Notes: a model not told the origin generated them from the letters alone. Shown: positions 1-9,827, numbered from the stretch's first letter. The stretch is 64,000 nucleotides of DNA from Streptomyces sp. RPT161 (GCF_027533845.1 NZ_JAPZVN010000003.1:496001-560000), one strand, 5' to 3'. A program made the numbers and translations.

Positions 1-1246
1 ACGCCCGATGCGTCTCACTGAAACCGGGTTCGACGGCGTCGATTCGATCATTTTCCGGTCGGCGCCCCGCGTTTGGGGCAGCGAGCACCCGGCCGCCCGC
101 CAGCAGCACCAGCAGCGCGACGACCCCACCGGCCCCCGCCACCGCGAACCCGGCCGGAACGCCACCGTACTGCGCGGCCGGCCCGGCCGCCGCCGTACCC
201 ACCGACGCGCCCACGCCGAAGGCGGTGACCAGCCAGGAGAACGCCTCGGTCACGGTACCCGCCGGGGCGTGCCGGTCCACCACCACGAAGGCGCATGCGA
301 GGGACGGCGCGAGAAACAGGCCGGACAAACCCGCCAAAGCAGTCATAGCTGGCACACCGGGCACGGCCACCAGCGGTACGTAGGCGAGCGCGAGACACAG
401 CATCAGCGCCCGCAACCTGCGCTCCGGCACACCGGACCAGCGCACCGCGCCGTAGACCACACCGCCGATCAGCGCCCCGACGCCCAGCGCGGAGAGCAGA
501 TAGCTGGAGACCATGCCGCCGCCGTGCGCGTCGGCGTAGGCGACCGCGGCGACCGCTATCGAACCGAGCGCCAGGCCCACGAAGAAGAACGAGCCGAGCA
601 GCGCGAGCAGTCCGGGCGAGCGCAGCGGCCCAAGCCAGTGCGCCTCGCGCTCGCCCGCCCGCCAGCGGCGGGACGGCTCGGTGGTGACGACCAGCAGCGT
701 GCCGACGACACCGATCAGGGACAGCCCGACCAGCGCGGCGGCGGTGGAGGCGGTGGCGACGAGCAGGGTGACCAGCAGCGGGCCGACCGCGTACATCACC
801 TCCTGCGCGGCGGCGTCCAGCGCGTACGCGCTGTGCACCTGGTCGGCGCGGTCCAGCACGCTGGGCCACAGGGCGCGCAGCCCGCCCTCCAGCGGCGGGG
901 TGGCCACACCCGCCACGGCCATCGCGGCGCAGGCGGCGGCGAGCGGGTCCGGACCCATGACGGCGAAGGCGGTCATGGCGGCGGCCGAGACCACCGCCCC
1001 GCCGAGCATCACCCGCGGCTGGCCGCGCTTGTCGACCAGGCGGCCCAGGGCGGGCTGGCCGATCGCGGTGCCCAGGCCGTAGACCGCGGACAGCGCCCCG
1101 GCGAGGACGTAACTGCCGCCGTGGGCGCGGGTGAACAGTACGACCGCCAACGCGGCGGTGGCGTTCGGCAGCCGCCCGATCAGCGTTCCGCCCAGCAGCC
1201 GTATCGCGTACCGCGTGCGCAGCAGCTCCAGGTACGCCGTGGCCAT
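1..1246 (-). CDS. MFS transporter (C-terminus cut by window edge)
   Basis: About 415 codons are open from an ATG at 1246 to the window edge with no stop, so the 3' end lies outside. The protein begins MATAYLELLRTRYAIRLLGG and is a chain of hydrophobic Ala/Leu/Val/Gly segments separated by short charged loops. After the second segment comes a GRLVDKRGQPR loop, the classic MFS loop 2-3 signature. At least ten membrane segments are visible, and the last stretch before the edge looks like a hydrophilic tail, so little is missing. It is an inner-membrane secondary transporter, and a drug or metabolite efflux role is the usual reading for this architecture. The substrate cannot be told. It is divergent from the LacI-family regulator at 1371, which likely controls it through the shared intergenic region. 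Confidence 0.85.
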   Translation of the reverse strand, partial: MATAYLELLRTRYAIRLLGGTLIGRLPNATAALAVVLFTRAHGGSYVLAGALSAVYGLGTAIGQPALGRLVDKRGQPRVMLGGAVVSAAAMTAFAVMGPDPLAAACAAMAVAGVATPPLEGGLRALWPSVLDRADQVHSAYALDAAAQEVMYAVGPLLVTLLVATASTAAALVGLSLIGVVGTLLVVTTEPSRRWRAGEREAHWLGPLRSPGLLALLGSFFFVGLALGSIAVAAVAYADAHGGGMVSSYLLSALGVGALIGGVVYGAVRWSGVPERRLRALMLCLALAYVPLVAVPGVPAMTALAGLSGLFLAPSLACAFVVVDRHAPAGTVTEAFSWLVTAFGVGASVGTAAAGPAAQYGGVPAGFAVAGAGGVVALLVLLAGGRVLAAPNAGRRPENDRIDAVEPGFSETHRA

Positions 1247-1291
1247 ACCCTCCCCGTTCTCCGTGGACGGACCTTCCGCCCTCGTTAGTGT

Positions 1292-1317
1292 TACGTATAA
1301 CTTACCCGTCATACGTA
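1292..1317. promoter_or_regulatory. Paired TACGTA palindromes, probable operator
   Basis: The MFS/LacI divergent intergenic region holds TACGTAT at 1292-1298 and its exact inverted copy ATACGTA at 1311-1317. Each arm contains the palindrome TACGTA, and their centres are exactly 20 bp (about two helical turns) apart. This is a good candidate operator for the adjacent LacI-family regulator acting on both genes. Binding is inferred, not shown. Confidence 0.5.
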
Positions 1318-1370
1318 GCATGGCGCTCGGCCGCGGGTCCAGCCGCGGGACGCAGAAGGGACATGAACCG

Positions 1371-2405
1371 GTGACCGGGACCGACCGTCCGACCTCACGG
1401 GACGTCGCACGCGCCGCGGGCGTCTCCCAGGCCACGGTGTCGCTGGTACTCGGCGACAAGTGGCGTGGCCGGGTCTCGCCGCGAACCGCGGAGTCGGTGC
1501 GGTCGGCCGCCGTCGAGCTCGGATATCGGCCGAATCTCGCCGCCCGGAACCTACGATTGGGCCGGACGAGGACGGCGCTGCTGGTGGTGCCCGCACTCAC
1601 CAACGACTACTTCGCCCGGGTGTACACCGGCGCGGCGCGGGTCGCGGCGCGCAACGGGGTCGGCGTGGTGCTCTATCCGTCCCCGGAGGGGGTCGGTCCG
1701 GCGCCCGACCCGTTCGGTTCCGCGCGGGCGGCGCTGGACGGGGTGATCGCCTCGTCCATGGCGGTCGGAGCGCTTGACGCGATCAGCGGCGATCCGGCGG
1801 CCGGGACGGCCGGGCTGCCGCTGGTGATGCTGGACAGCGAGCCCGGGGCGGCCGGTGCGGCGGCCACCGTCAACCTCGACCTCGCCGACGGCATGCGGCA
1901 GGTGATGGACCATCTGGGCGCCCTGGGCCATCGGCGGATCACGCACATCACGGCGGCGGTGGACTCCTGGACGTTCCATGTACGGCGGCGCGCCTTCGAG
2001 ACCGCGATCGTCGGTCTGCCGGGCGCGGTGGCGGGCCGTGAGCCCGCCGGGCTGAGCGTCGACGAGGGCCTTCAGGCGGCCCGGCGGGCGCTCACCGCGC
2101 CGGGTCCCAGGCCGACCGCGCTGGTCTGCGACGACGACCTGCTGGCCGTGGGCGCGTGCAAGGCGGTACGGCGTCTGGGGCTGCGGGTGCCGGAGGACGT
2201 GTCCGTCACGGGTTTCGACGATCTGGCGCTGGCCACGGCGGTGGAGCCGGAGCTCACCACGGTCCAGCTCCCCGCCGACGAGGTGGGCGCCCGCGGTATG
2301 TCCGCCCTGCTGGGCGCGTTGGACGGCCGTCCGCCCGAGCCGCCCGACATCCTCCCCGTCCACCTGGCGGTACGCGGCACGACGGCCGCTCCCGCGGAGG
2401 GTTGA
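1371..2405 (+). CDS. LacI-family transcriptional regulator
   Basis: 344 residues, normal for LacI regulators. The N-terminal helix-turn-helix and hinge are clear: TSRDVARAAGVSQATVSLVL, then a slightly long loop (GDKWRGRVSP), then ELGYRPNLAARNLR. The rest is a periplasmic-binding-protein-like effector domain with typical LacI motifs (VCDDDLLAVGACKAVRRLG, then VPEDVSVTGFDDLALA, then LTTVQLPADEVGARG). The GTG at 1371 is chosen because AGAAGGGA precedes it. An in-frame ATG at 1320 would add 17 residues but lacks a ribosome binding site. It is divergent from the MFS gene and most simply represses it. The ligand is unknown, and the effector domain suggests a sugar or small metabolite. Confidence 0.88.
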   Translation: MTGTDRPTSRDVARAAGVSQATVSLVLGDKWRGRVSPRTAESVRSAAVELGYRPNLAARNLRLGRTRTALLVVPALTNDYFARVYTGAARVAARNGVGVVLYPSPEGVGPAPDPFGSARAALDGVIASSMAVGALDAISGDPAAGTAGLPLVMLDSEPGAAGAAATVNLDLADGMRQVMDHLGALGHRRITHITAAVDSWTFHVRRRAFETAIVGLPGAVAGREPAGLSVDEGLQAARRALTAPGPRPTALVCDDDLLAVGACKAVRRLGLRVPEDVSVTGFDDLALATAVEPELTTVQLPADEVGARGMSALLGALDGRPPEPPDILPVHLAVRGTTAAPAEG

Positions 2406-2567
2406 GGGGCGCCGCTCCCGCCGCCGGGGGGATCCTGCCGGGGCAAGGGTCCTCGGCCGCGGCTGGAACTTGGGGAGCGCACCGCCGCCTCCAGGGCAGG
2501 GCGGGCCGAGCCCTCTGACCGCTCCGGCCTGAGCTGCGCTCAGCAACGCCGGTCCGCACTGCGGGGG

Positions 2568-2732
2568 TTATTCGACGTCGCAGCGGAAGGTGTTGGGGCG
2601 AGCACCCAGCTCACCGGCCACGGCGCCCTCGTGGCTGGGCCTCAACGCCCAGTGAAGGCCCGGGCACTTGGGCGTGTCCCAGAATCCACCGCTCACGTCG
2701 GCCCGCGGCGAGTTCGGCACCGCGGTCTCCAC
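2568..2732 (-). pseudogene. Possible C-terminal gene remnant
   Basis: Downstream of prcA, an open frame ending TAA at 2568 gives a protein-like 54-residue tail from a GTG at 2732: it contains DVSGGFWDTPKCPGLHWAL and ends ARPNTFRCDVE. Two cysteines, several aromatics and strong third-position GC look like real coding sequence. There is no convincing ribosome binding site, and the frame upstream loses protein character before reaching prcA. It could be the decayed end of a secreted protein gene or a genuine small protein. I do not recognise the family. Confidence 0.25.
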
Positions 2733-2910
2733 CGCGGGAGTTGTTCGCCCCTGCGGCGGAAATCGCTGGGGCAAGCCACATCGCCCCGGGCGCGGGTTGA
2801 GGCCAGCCTCAAATGCCCGGATGCGCCCGGGACTTCGTGGCGTGCCCGGAAGGGCCATCGCGACCGCCTTCGAGAGCCGCGGGCCCACCCGCGCCGGGAG
2901 GGTGCGCGGA

Positions 2911-3657
2911 CTACTCCTCCGGTTCCGTCTCCGACGGCTCGGTGCCCTCGGGGGTGCCCTCGGGCGAGAGGAGGCGGGTGAGTTGGCGGCCGAGTACTCG
3001 GCGGAACTTGCGCTGTTGGGGGCGGGTGCGGTCAAGGACCGCGACCTCCAACTGCTCGGCGGTGAGCTGTCGTTCACCGCCGTTGTTGTCCCGGCTGAGC
3101 GACTCCACCGCCAGCCCGAGCGCCTCGGCGAGCGTCATGTCGTCGCGGTGCCGCTGGTCGAGGTAGCTGCCGATCTGGTCGGAGTTGCCACCGACCGCGA
3201 CCGCGCCGTGCTCGTCGACGATCGAGCCGTCGTGCGGCAGCCGGTAGATCTGGTCCTCCTCCGGCGCCGAGCCGACCTCGGCGACGATGAGCTCGACCTC
3301 GTACGGCTTCTCCGCCGCGCTGGAGAAGATGGTGCCGAGCGTCTGGGCGTAGACGTTGGCCAGCCCCCGCGCGGTCACATCCTCACGGTGGTAGGTGTAG
3401 CCCCGCAGATCGGCGTAGCGGACGCCGCCGATGCGCAGGTTCTCGAACTCGTTGTACTTGCCGACCGCGGCGAAGGCGATGCGGTCATAGATCTCGCTGA
3501 CCTTGTGCAGCGCGCGGGACGGGTTCTCGGCGACGAAGAGGATTCCGTCGGTGTACTGCAGTACGACGACGCTGCGACCGCGCGCGATGCCCTTGCGGGC
3601 GTACTCGGCGCGATCCGCCATGGCCTGCTGGGGTGAGACGTAGAACGGCGTCGACAC
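2911..3657 (-). CDS. prcA: 20S proteasome alpha subunit
   Basis: 248 residues beginning [20 protein letters not shown], the typical actinobacterial alpha-subunit N-terminus that forms the gated pore of the outer rings. The core shows the alpha/beta proteasome fold: [68 protein letters not shown]. The C-terminus is a low-complexity acidic tail ([16 protein letters not shown]), as in other streptomycetes. It lies 49 bp downstream of prcB on the same strand, so the two are presumably co-transcribed and assemble as alpha7-beta7-beta7-alpha7. The subunit is non-catalytic and docks the ARC ATPase through its outer face. Confidence 0.98.
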   Translation of the reverse strand: MSTPFYVSPQQAMADRAEYARKGIARGRSVVVLQYTDGILFVAENPSRALHKVSEIYDRIAFAAVGKYNEFENLRIGGVRYADLRGYTYHREDVTARGLANVYAQTLGTIFSSAAEKPYEVELIVAEVGSAPEEDQIYRLPHDGSIVDEHGAVAVGGNSDQIGSYLDQRHRDDMTLAEALGLAVESLSRDNNGGERQLTAEQLEVAVLDRTRPQQRKFRRVLGRQLTRLLSPEGTPEGTEPSETEPEE

Positions 3658-3706
3658 CGGCTATCCGTCCCTTTCTGTCTGTGTGGGAAGTTCCCGGATC
3701 CGACCG

Positions 3707-4552
3707 TTACAGAAGCGAGGCGCGGGGGCCGTCCGGCTCCTCGAGACGCCGCTCGTGGACAGCCCGGGCGACCTCCGAGACCTCGGCCTCCGTGAGCCGC
3801 CGGAAGCCCTCGTCGGTGATGACGGTGACGATCGGGTAGATCTGCCGGGCGAGGTCCGGACCGCCGGTCGCCGAGTCGTCGTCGGCCGCGTCGTACAGCG
3901 ACTGCACGACCGCGGTGATGGTCTGCTGCTCCGTCAGGTCCTTGCGGTAGAGCTTCTTGAGCGAACCGCGGGCGAAGACCGAGCCGGAGCCGGTGGCCGT
4001 GAAGCCGTGCTCCTCCGCGCGCCCGCCGGTCACGTCGTAGGAGAAGATCCGGCCCTTCTCGCGGTCCGTGTCGTACCCGGCGAACAGCGGTACCACCGCG
4101 AGGCCCTGCATGGCCATGCCCAGGTTGCCACGGATCATCGTGGACAGCCGGTTCGCCTTGCCCTCCAGGGAGAGCCCGGCACCCTCGATCTTCTCGTAGT
4201 GCTCCAGCTCCAGTTGGAACAGCTTGACCATCTCGACGGCCAGGCCCGCTGTTCCGGCGATACCGACCGCGGAGTACTCGTCGGCCGGGAAGACCTTCTC
4301 GATGTCCCGCTGCGCGATGACATTGCCCATGGTCGCCCGGCGGTCACCGGCGAGCACCACGCCACCGGGGAACGTGGCCGCCACGATCGTCGTCCCGTGC
4401 GGGATCTCCAGCGCGCCCTGTACGGGGGGCAGCGTCCGGTTGCCGGGCAGCAGTTCCGGCGCGTGCTCGCCGAGGAAGTCCATGAAGGACGACGAACCAG
4501 GCGTCAGGAAGGCCGCCGGCAGACGCCCGGTACTACGAGTGTTGGCTTCCAC
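3707..4552 (-). CDS. prcB: 20S proteasome beta subunit (catalytic)
   Basis: 281 residues when started at the GTG at 4552, which has GGAAGGAA just upstream and gives the usual [15 protein letters not shown] start. Longer in-frame starts exist but are not supported. Residues 1-53 are the propeptide. It is cleaved after Gly53 in [10 protein letters not shown] to expose Thr54, the N-terminal nucleophile. Other active-site elements follow: [13 protein letters not shown] with the Asp/Arg pair, then the conserved Lys within QRDIEKVFP, then ATGSGS and [14 protein letters not shown]. It forms the proteolytic inner rings of the core. It sits between pup and prcA in the standard actinobacterial order. 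Confidence 0.98.
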   Translation of the reverse strand: MEANTRSTGRLPAAFLTPGSSSFMDFLGEHAPELLPGNRTLPPVQGALEIPHGTTIVAATFPGGVVLAGDRRATMGNVIAQRDIEKVFPADEYSAVGIAGTAGLAVEMVKLFQLELEHYEKIEGAGLSLEGKANRLSTMIRGNLGMAMQGLAVVPLFAGYDTDREKGRIFSYDVTGGRAEEHGFTATGSGSVFARGSLKKLYRKDLTEQQTITAVVQSLYDAADDDSATGGPDLARQIYPIVTVITDEGFRRLTEAEVSEVARAVHERRLEEPDGPRASLL

Positions 4553-4704
4553 ACGTTTCCTTCCACGATGACTGCGGACCGTCTCCCTCTCCCCGGGGAG
4601 CGGCCGGTTTCGATCACTTGCCACGGACCTTACCCCTGGCCGTGCCAGTCATCCGTCCCGCGTCCGGAACCTGGGCACCGGAGGCGGGACGGACGGCAGA
4701 GCGG

Positions 4705-4920
4705 CTACTGACCGCCCTTCTGTACGAACGAACGAACGAAGTCCTCGGCGTTCTCCTCCAGGACGTCGTCGATCTCGTCCAGGACGGAGTCCACGTCGTC
4801 CGAGAGCTTCTCCTGACGCTCCTTGAGGTCGTCGGAGGCCTGCGCCTCCGGGGCGGTCTCCTCGACCTCCTCGGTGGAACGCGTGGCCCTCTGCTGCCCG
4901 CCGGTGTCCTTGGTAGCCAT
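4705..4920 (-). CDS. pup: Prokaryotic ubiquitin-like protein Pup
   Basis: 71 residues, MATKDTGGQQRATRSTEEVE to VRSFVQKGGQ. It is highly charged and largely disordered, with the helical segment LKERQEKLSDDVDSVLDEID that forms the coiled-coil contact with ARC/Mpa. The C-terminus is Gly-Gly-Gln, so it must be deamidated to Gly-Gly-Glu by Dop before ligation to substrate lysines. The ATG at 4920 is preferred over one two codons upstream because GGTGAGG is well spaced and the family starts MATK. It lies between dop and prcB on the same strand. Confidence 0.97.
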   Translation of the reverse strand: MATKDTGGQQRATRSTEEVEETAPEAQASDDLKERQEKLSDDVDSVLDEIDDVLEENAEDFVRSFVQKGGQ

Positions 4921-5101
4921 GTGCACCTCACCCCGATCGCCCGCTCGGTTTGCATGTCCTACAAGATCAGACCCTACAAGCCGGGTCTGACATCGGCCCT
5001 GTTCTCCGGTGATCTCGCGGAACTCGCGGACCCTCGCTCACGTGCTTTCCACTGGTTCAACGTCCGGGAGCCACCCCGATGATTCCCGCAACCGCGCGGT
5101 T

Positions 5102-6613
5102 TCAGCCCCCGGACAACACCCGTACCAGGTCCTCCGCGGTACGACAGCGGTCCAGGAGTTCCTTGACATGGTTGCGGGTGCCGCGCAGCGGCTCCAGGGT
5201 CGGCACCCGTTGCAGGGAGTCCCGCCCGGGCAGGTCGAAGATGACCGAGTCCCACGAGGCGGCGGCCACGTCGTCCGCGTACTGCTCCAGGCACCGGCCG
5301 CGGAAGTAGGCCCTGGTGTCCTCCGGGGGCTTGATACGGGCCCTGGAGACGGCCGTCTCGTCCAGTAGCCGCTTCATCCGCCCGCGGGCCACCAGGCGGT
5401 TGTACAGGCCCTTGTCGGGGCGTACGTCGGCGTACTGGAGGTCGACCAGGTGCAGCCGGGCCGCGTCCCAGTCGATGCCGTCGCGCCGGCGGTAGCCCTC
5501 CAGGAGTTCGCGCTTGGCCACCCAGTCCAGCTCTCCGGACAGGCTCATCGGGTCGGTCTCCAGCCGCCCCAGGACGTCCTCCCAGCGGGTCAGCACGTCC
5601 CTGGTCTGCTCGTCGGCGTCGGTGCCGTAGCGGTCCTCGACGTACTTGCGGGCCAGCTCGAAGTACTCCATCTGCAGCTGCACGGCGGTCAGCGTGCGGC
5701 CGTTGCGCAGGGTGATCAGCCGTCGCAGTGTGGGGTCGTGGGAGACCTGGTGCAGGGTGCGCACCGGCTGGTCCACGGCGAGGTCCACCGCGATGAAGCC
5801 GTCCTCGATCATGGACAGGACAAGCGCGGTGGTGCCCAGCTTGAGGTACGTGGAGATCTCGGAGAGGTTGGCGTCACCGATGATCACGTGCAGTCGGCGG
5901 TACTTCTCCGCGTCGGCGTGCGGTTCGTCCCGGGTGTTGATGATGGGGCGCTTGAGCGTGGTCTCCAGGCCCACCTCGACCTCGAAGTAGTCGGCCCGCT
6001 GGCTGATCTGGAAACCGTGCTCACCGCCGTCCTGGCCGATGCCGACCCGGCCCGCGCCGGTGACGACCTGCCGGGAGACGAAGAAGGGCGTCAGGTGCCG
6101 CACGATGTCCGAGAACGGGGTCTCCCGCTTCATCAGGTAGTTCTCGTGGGTGCCGTAGGACGCGCCCTTGTTGTCGGTGTTGTTCTTGTACAGGTGGATC
6201 GGCTGCGCGCCGGGCAGCTGGGCGGCCCGCTCGGCCGCCTCGGCCATGATCCGCTCCCCCGCCTTGTCCCAGAGCACCGCGTCCCGCGGGTTGGTGACCT
6301 CCGGGGCGCTGTACTCGGGGTGGGCGTGGTCCACGTAGAGCCTGGCCCCGTTGGTGAGGATCACGTTGGCCAGGCCGATGTCCTCGTCCGTGAGCTGGCT
6401 GGAATCGGCCGACTCGCGCGCCAGGTCGAAGCCGCGGGCGTCCCGCAGCGGGTTCTCCTCCTCGAAGTCCCAGCGAGCGCGGCGGGCCCGGTGCATCGCC
6501 GCCGCGTAGGCGTTGACGATCTGGGACGAGGTGAGCATGGCATTGGCGTTCGGGTGGCCGGGGACGGAGATCCCGTACTCCGTCTCGATGCCCATTACTC
6601 GCCGTACGGTCAT
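5102..6613 (-). CDS. dop: Pup deamidase/depupylase Dop
   Basis: 503 residues starting [20 protein letters not shown] with AAGGAGGG upstream. The glutamine-synthetase-like carboxylate-amine ligase fold is evident from the GIETEYG strand carrying Mg/ATP-binding glutamates, from [13 protein letters not shown] holding the catalytic Asp region, and from [20 protein letters not shown]. The last stretch and the overall length mark it as Dop rather than the ligase PafA. It converts the C-terminal Gln of Pup to Glu and removes Pup from conjugates. It lies downstream of arc, but a strong hairpin separates the two, so dop and pup probably have their own promoter. Confidence 0.95.
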   Translation of the reverse strand: MTVRRVMGIETEYGISVPGHPNANAMLTSSQIVNAYAAAMHRARRARWDFEEENPLRDARGFDLARESADSSQLTDEDIGLANVILTNGARLYVDHAHPEYSAPEVTNPRDAVLWDKAGERIMAEAAERAAQLPGAQPIHLYKNNTDNKGASYGTHENYLMKRETPFSDIVRHLTPFFVSRQVVTGAGRVGIGQDGGEHGFQISQRADYFEVEVGLETTLKRPIINTRDEPHADAEKYRRLHVIIGDANLSEISTYLKLGTTALVLSMIEDGFIAVDLAVDQPVRTLHQVSHDPTLRRLITLRNGRTLTAVQLQMEYFELARKYVEDRYGTDADEQTRDVLTRWEDVLGRLETDPMSLSGELDWVAKRELLEGYRRRDGIDWDAARLHLVDLQYADVRPDKGLYNRLVARGRMKRLLDETAVSRARIKPPEDTRAYFRGRCLEQYADDVAAASWDSVIFDLPGRDSLQRVPTLEPLRGTRNHVKELLDRCRTAEDLVRVLSGG

Positions 6614-6779
6614 GCGGCCCTCCTTGCCCGGCTCCGCCCGTCGGCGGCACCGTGTGGCGCGGTACCGACGAGCGTAGAACGCGGCGGCGGCAGTGGGGAG
6701 ATCATTACAGTCATTCCTCGGCTTCCGGACGTCTGGCGGCCTGCGGGTGGCGCCCGCTGGGAGCCCCGGGAAAAGCGTC

Positions 6780-6815
6780 CGGCTGCGGGTACCGGAGTTC
6801 CGGTACCCGCAGCCG
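6780..6815 (-). terminator. Perfect 17-bp hairpin downstream of arc
   Basis: The arms 6780-6796 and 6799-6815 are perfect inverted repeats (CGGCTGCGGGTACCGGA) around a 2-nt centre. The hairpin begins 9 nt beyond the arc stop codon. On the minus strand it is followed by a short CTTTTCCC tract. This looks like an intrinsic terminator or strong 3' stabiliser separating arc from dop. Confidence 0.75.
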
Positions 6816-6824
6816 GCTGCCGTC

Positions 6825-8591
6825 CTACAGGTACTGCCCGGTGTTGGCCACCGTGTCGATCGAGCGGCCGGTGTCGGCGCCCTGCTTGCCGGTGACAAGC
6901 GTCCGGATGAAGACGATGCGCTCGCCCTTCTTGCCGGAGATGCGGGCCCAGTCGTCCGGGTTGGTGGTGTTGGGCAGGTCCTCGTTCTCCTTGAACTCGT
7001 CCACGCAGGCGGAGAGCAGGTGGGAGACGCGGATGCCCTTCTGGTTGTGGTCGAGGAAGTCCTTGATCGCCATCTTCTTCGCCCGGTCCACGATGTTCTG
7101 GATCATGGCGCCGGAGTTGAAGTCCTTGAAGTACAGGACTTCCTTGTCGCCGTTGGCGTAGGTGACTTCGAGGAAGCGGTTCTCCTCCGTCTCGGCGTAC
7201 ATCCGCTCGACCACGGACTGGATCATCGCGCCGATCGTCGCCTCCGGCGAGCCGCCGTGCTCGGCGAGGTCCTCGGCGTGCAGCGGCAGCGTGTCCGTCA
7301 GGTACTTGGAGAAGATGTCCTTGGCCGCCTCCGCGTCCGGACGCTCGATCTTGATCTTCACATCGAGGCGGCCGGGGCGCAGGATGGCCGGGTCGATCAT
7401 GTCCTCGCGGTTGGAGGCGCCGATGACGATGACGTTCTCCAGCCCCTCCACACCGTCGATCTCGGCGAGCAGCTGCGGGACGATGGTGTTCTCCACGTCC
7501 GAGCTGACGCCGGATCCGCGGGTGCGGAACAGCGACTCCATCTCGTCGAAGAAGACGATGACCGGGGTGCCCTCGCTGGCCTTCTCCCGGGCCCGTTGGA
7601 AGACCAGGCGGATGTGCCGCTCGGTCTCGCCGACGTACTTGTTGAGCAGTTCCGGGCCCTTGATGTTCAGGAAGTAGCTCTTGCCCGCGGGCTGCCCGGT
7701 GACCTCGGCGACCTTCTTGGCAAGGGAGTTGGCCACCGCCTTGGCGATGAGCGTCTTGCCGCAGCCGGGCGGGCCGTACAGCAGCACACCCTTGGGCGGG
7801 CGCAGTTCGTGCTCCTTGAACAGATCCGGGTACAGGTAGGGGAGTTCGACCGCGTCGCGGATCAACTCGATCTGGTTCCCCAGCCCGCCGATCTTGTTGT
7901 AGTCGATGTCGGGCACCTCTTCGAGGACGAGTTCCTCGACCTCGCTCTTGGGCACGACCTCGAAGACGTAGCCGGATCGGGGCTCGAGCAGCAGGGCGTC
8001 ACCGGCGCGGATGTTGACGTCGAGCAGCGGCTCTGCGAGCCGGACCACCCGCTCCTCGTCGGTGTGCCCTATCACCAGGGCCCGTTCGCCGTCCTCAAGG
8101 ATCTCCTTGAGGGTGACGATCTCGCCGACGCGCTCGAACTCCATGGCCGAAACCACGTTGAGCGCCTCGTTGAGCATGAGCTCCTGTCCGCGCTGGAGTT
8201 CATCGAGCTCGACGGTCGGGCTCACGTTCACCCGCAGCTTGCGGCCGCCGGTGAAGATGTCCGCCGTGTCGTCGTCGTTCGCCTGCAGGAACACGCCGAA
8301 TCCGGCAGGCGGCTGGGCGAGCCGGTCCACTTCCTCCTTGAGGGCCACGATCTGGTCGCGGGCCTCGCGAAGGGTGTTGGCCAGTCGTTCGTTCTGTGCG
8401 GACACACCTGCCAGGTTGGTCTGCAGCTCGACGATCCGCTCCTCGAGAATCCTCGTGTGACGCGGAGAGTCGGCGAGCTTGCGGCGCAGGACGGCGATCT
8501 CCTGCTCAAGAAAGGCCACCTGGCTCGCGGGGTCCTCCGAACCCCGTGCGGGCCGGTTGCCACGGTTGATGTCGTCGTCGTGGGCTGCCAC
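6825..8591 (-). CDS. arc: Proteasome-associated AAA+ ATPase ARC/Mpa
   Basis: 588 residues from the GTG at 8591, which sits about 9 nt after GGAGGAGG. A GTG three codons earlier lies too close to that sequence. The N-terminal coiled coil (about 22-92) binds Pup. Next comes the tandem OB domain (about 95-225), then one AAA+ module with Walker A GPPGCGKT (273-280), Walker B VFFDE (346-350) and an arginine-finger region. The C-terminus ends QYL, the penultimate-Tyr motif that docks into the alpha ring and opens the gate. It unfolds pupylated proteins and feeds them to the 20S core. It is upstream of dop, pup, prcB and prcA and divergent from the ferredoxin gene. Confidence 0.97.
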   Translation of the reverse strand: MAAHDDDINRGNRPARGSEDPASQVAFLEQEIAVLRRKLADSPRHTRILEERIVELQTNLAGVSAQNERLANTLREARDQIVALKEEVDRLAQPPAGFGVFLQANDDDTADIFTGGRKLRVNVSPTVELDELQRGQELMLNEALNVVSAMEFERVGEIVTLKEILEDGERALVIGHTDEERVVRLAEPLLDVNIRAGDALLLEPRSGYVFEVVPKSEVEELVLEEVPDIDYNKIGGLGNQIELIRDAVELPYLYPDLFKEHELRPPKGVLLYGPPGCGKTLIAKAVANSLAKKVAEVTGQPAGKSYFLNIKGPELLNKYVGETERHIRLVFQRAREKASEGTPVIVFFDEMESLFRTRGSGVSSDVENTIVPQLLAEIDGVEGLENVIVIGASNREDMIDPAILRPGRLDVKIKIERPDAEAAKDIFSKYLTDTLPLHAEDLAEHGGSPEATIGAMIQSVVERMYAETEENRFLEVTYANGDKEVLYFKDFNSGAMIQNIVDRAKKMAIKDFLDHNQKGIRVSHLLSACVDEFKENEDLPNTTNPDDWARISGKKGERIVFIRTLVTGKQGADTGRSIDTVANTGQYL

Positions 8592-8831
8592 GGTCCTCAC
8601 CTCCTCCAGGGGGAGCTGGACGCTTTCAGACCCTACCTGGGCCGGTGGGGGTTGAAACCCCTAGATCACAAACCCGGTCGGGGTGTGTCCGATCTTCACC
8701 CTTGCGCACGTCCCCACGCCAGGGAGATACCCACCCAACAACATCGGAAAGCGACCGGTTGTATCGTCGTTTCGGTCAACAGCCGCCAGGGGCTGTTACT
8801 TCCCGATGGACGAACGGCAGGCGAGGTACCC

Positions 8832-9122
8832 GTGAGCGACGCAGTCGGCGAGGCGCTGGAAGTCTGGATCGACCAGGACCTGTGCACCGGCGACGGGATC
8901 TGCGCGCAGTACGCGCCCGAGGTCTTCGAGCTCGACATCGACGGCCTGGCCTACGTGAAGGGCGACGACGACGAGTTGCGCACCGAGGCCGGCGCCACCG
9001 CTCCGGTACCGCTGCCGCTGCTGAACGACGTGGTGGACTCGGTGAAGGAGTGCCCCGGCGAGTGCATCCACGTACGCCGGGTCTCCGACGGCGCCGAGGT
9101 GTACGGCCCGGGCGCGGAGTAA
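8832..9122 (+). CDS. Small ferredoxin ([3Fe-4S]/[4Fe-4S] type)
   Basis: 96 residues from a GTG at 8832, with AGGCGAGG upstream. Cysteines lie at C18 and C24 (DLCTGDGICAQYAPEVFELD) and C74 (ECPGECI), with a further Cys at 78. The C-x5-C...C-P pattern is that of the ferredoxins that feed bacterial P450s and related oxygenases, and of similar acidic ferredoxins. The protein is strongly acidic, as electron carriers are. No P450 or reductase is nearby, so its partner is unknown. It is transcribed divergently from arc. Confidence 0.88.
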   Translation: MSDAVGEALEVWIDQDLCTGDGICAQYAPEVFELDIDGLAYVKGDDDELRTEAGATAPVPLPLLNDVVDSVKECPGECIHVRRVSDGAEVYGPGAE

Positions 9123-9148
9123 CGGTTCGACGGGCGGCGGGTGACGGC

Positions 9149-9754
9149 TCAGACACTCCCCGCATGCGGCCCGGGCACCGCGTTGAACCGGCCGTCGCGC
9201 CAGTCCCAGTCGAACTGCCGCCGCAGGTCCGGGCAGCAGCGCGGCACGGTGTCCGACGAGTAGCCGAGCAGGGTCGCGCTGACGGTACGACCGGTCACCG
9301 CGAGGTCCTGCACGCTGAGTTTGCGCGCCGGGTCCACCAGCGTGGCCACCACCCTCGGCGGCGCGCCGGGGGACGTACCGGCGGAGAGCACGTAGACGCC
9401 GCTGGGCGGGGTGCCGAAGTCGGTGTGACAGCGCACCACCGCGACGGTGTCCGGGCGCCCGTCGCCCTCGATGTCGCCGGACGCCCTGGCGACCACGTCC
9501 ACCGGGCCGCCACCGCAGTTGACCGGATAGTGCGCGGCGGCCGCGTCGGGACCGCTCCCGGCGTCCGTCGCCGAGGCGCCCGCCGGCCGGGTCAGGACGG
9601 CGACCCCGATGACGGCGGCGACGGCCACACCGGTGGCGAGCCAGTGTGCCGGGTGGGTACGCGTGTGTGGGAGGTCCTGGCCTGCCGAAGGCTGCACGCG
9701 GCTGTCTCCTGGGGCTTGAGCCGAGCGGCTTGATCGTTTGGCGGTGCCCAGCAT
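9149..9754 (-). CDS. Membrane-anchored or secreted protein with FG-GAP-like repeat
   Basis: About 201 residues if started at the ATG at 9754 (MLGTAKRSS); an upstream GTG at 9784 is also open and neither start has a strong ribosome binding site. One hydrophobic segment (HWLATGVAVAAVIGVAVLTR) follows a basic stretch, so it is an uncleaved signal or membrane anchor. The exported part contains GDIEGDGRPDTVAVVRC, similar to the Ca-binding strand of FG-GAP/VCBS repeats, plus four or more cysteines (including RCCPDL) that could form disulfides. Function unknown. It converges on the ferredoxin gene with a 26-bp gap. Confidence 0.7.
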   Translation of the reverse strand: MLGTAKRSSRSAQAPGDSRVQPSAGQDLPHTRTHPAHWLATGVAVAAVIGVAVLTRPAGASATDAGSGPDAAAAHYPVNCGGGPVDVVARASGDIEGDGRPDTVAVVRCHTDFGTPPSGVYVLSAGTSPGAPPRVVATLVDPARKLSVQDLAVTGRTVSATLLGYSSDTVPRCCPDLRRQFDWDWRDGRFNAVPGPHAGSV

Positions 9755-9827
9755 CGTGCCACACGTCACACGGCACCGGAACACCGGGTACCGGCGTTCC
9801 TCACGGGTCCCGTTCCGGGAACGAAAC

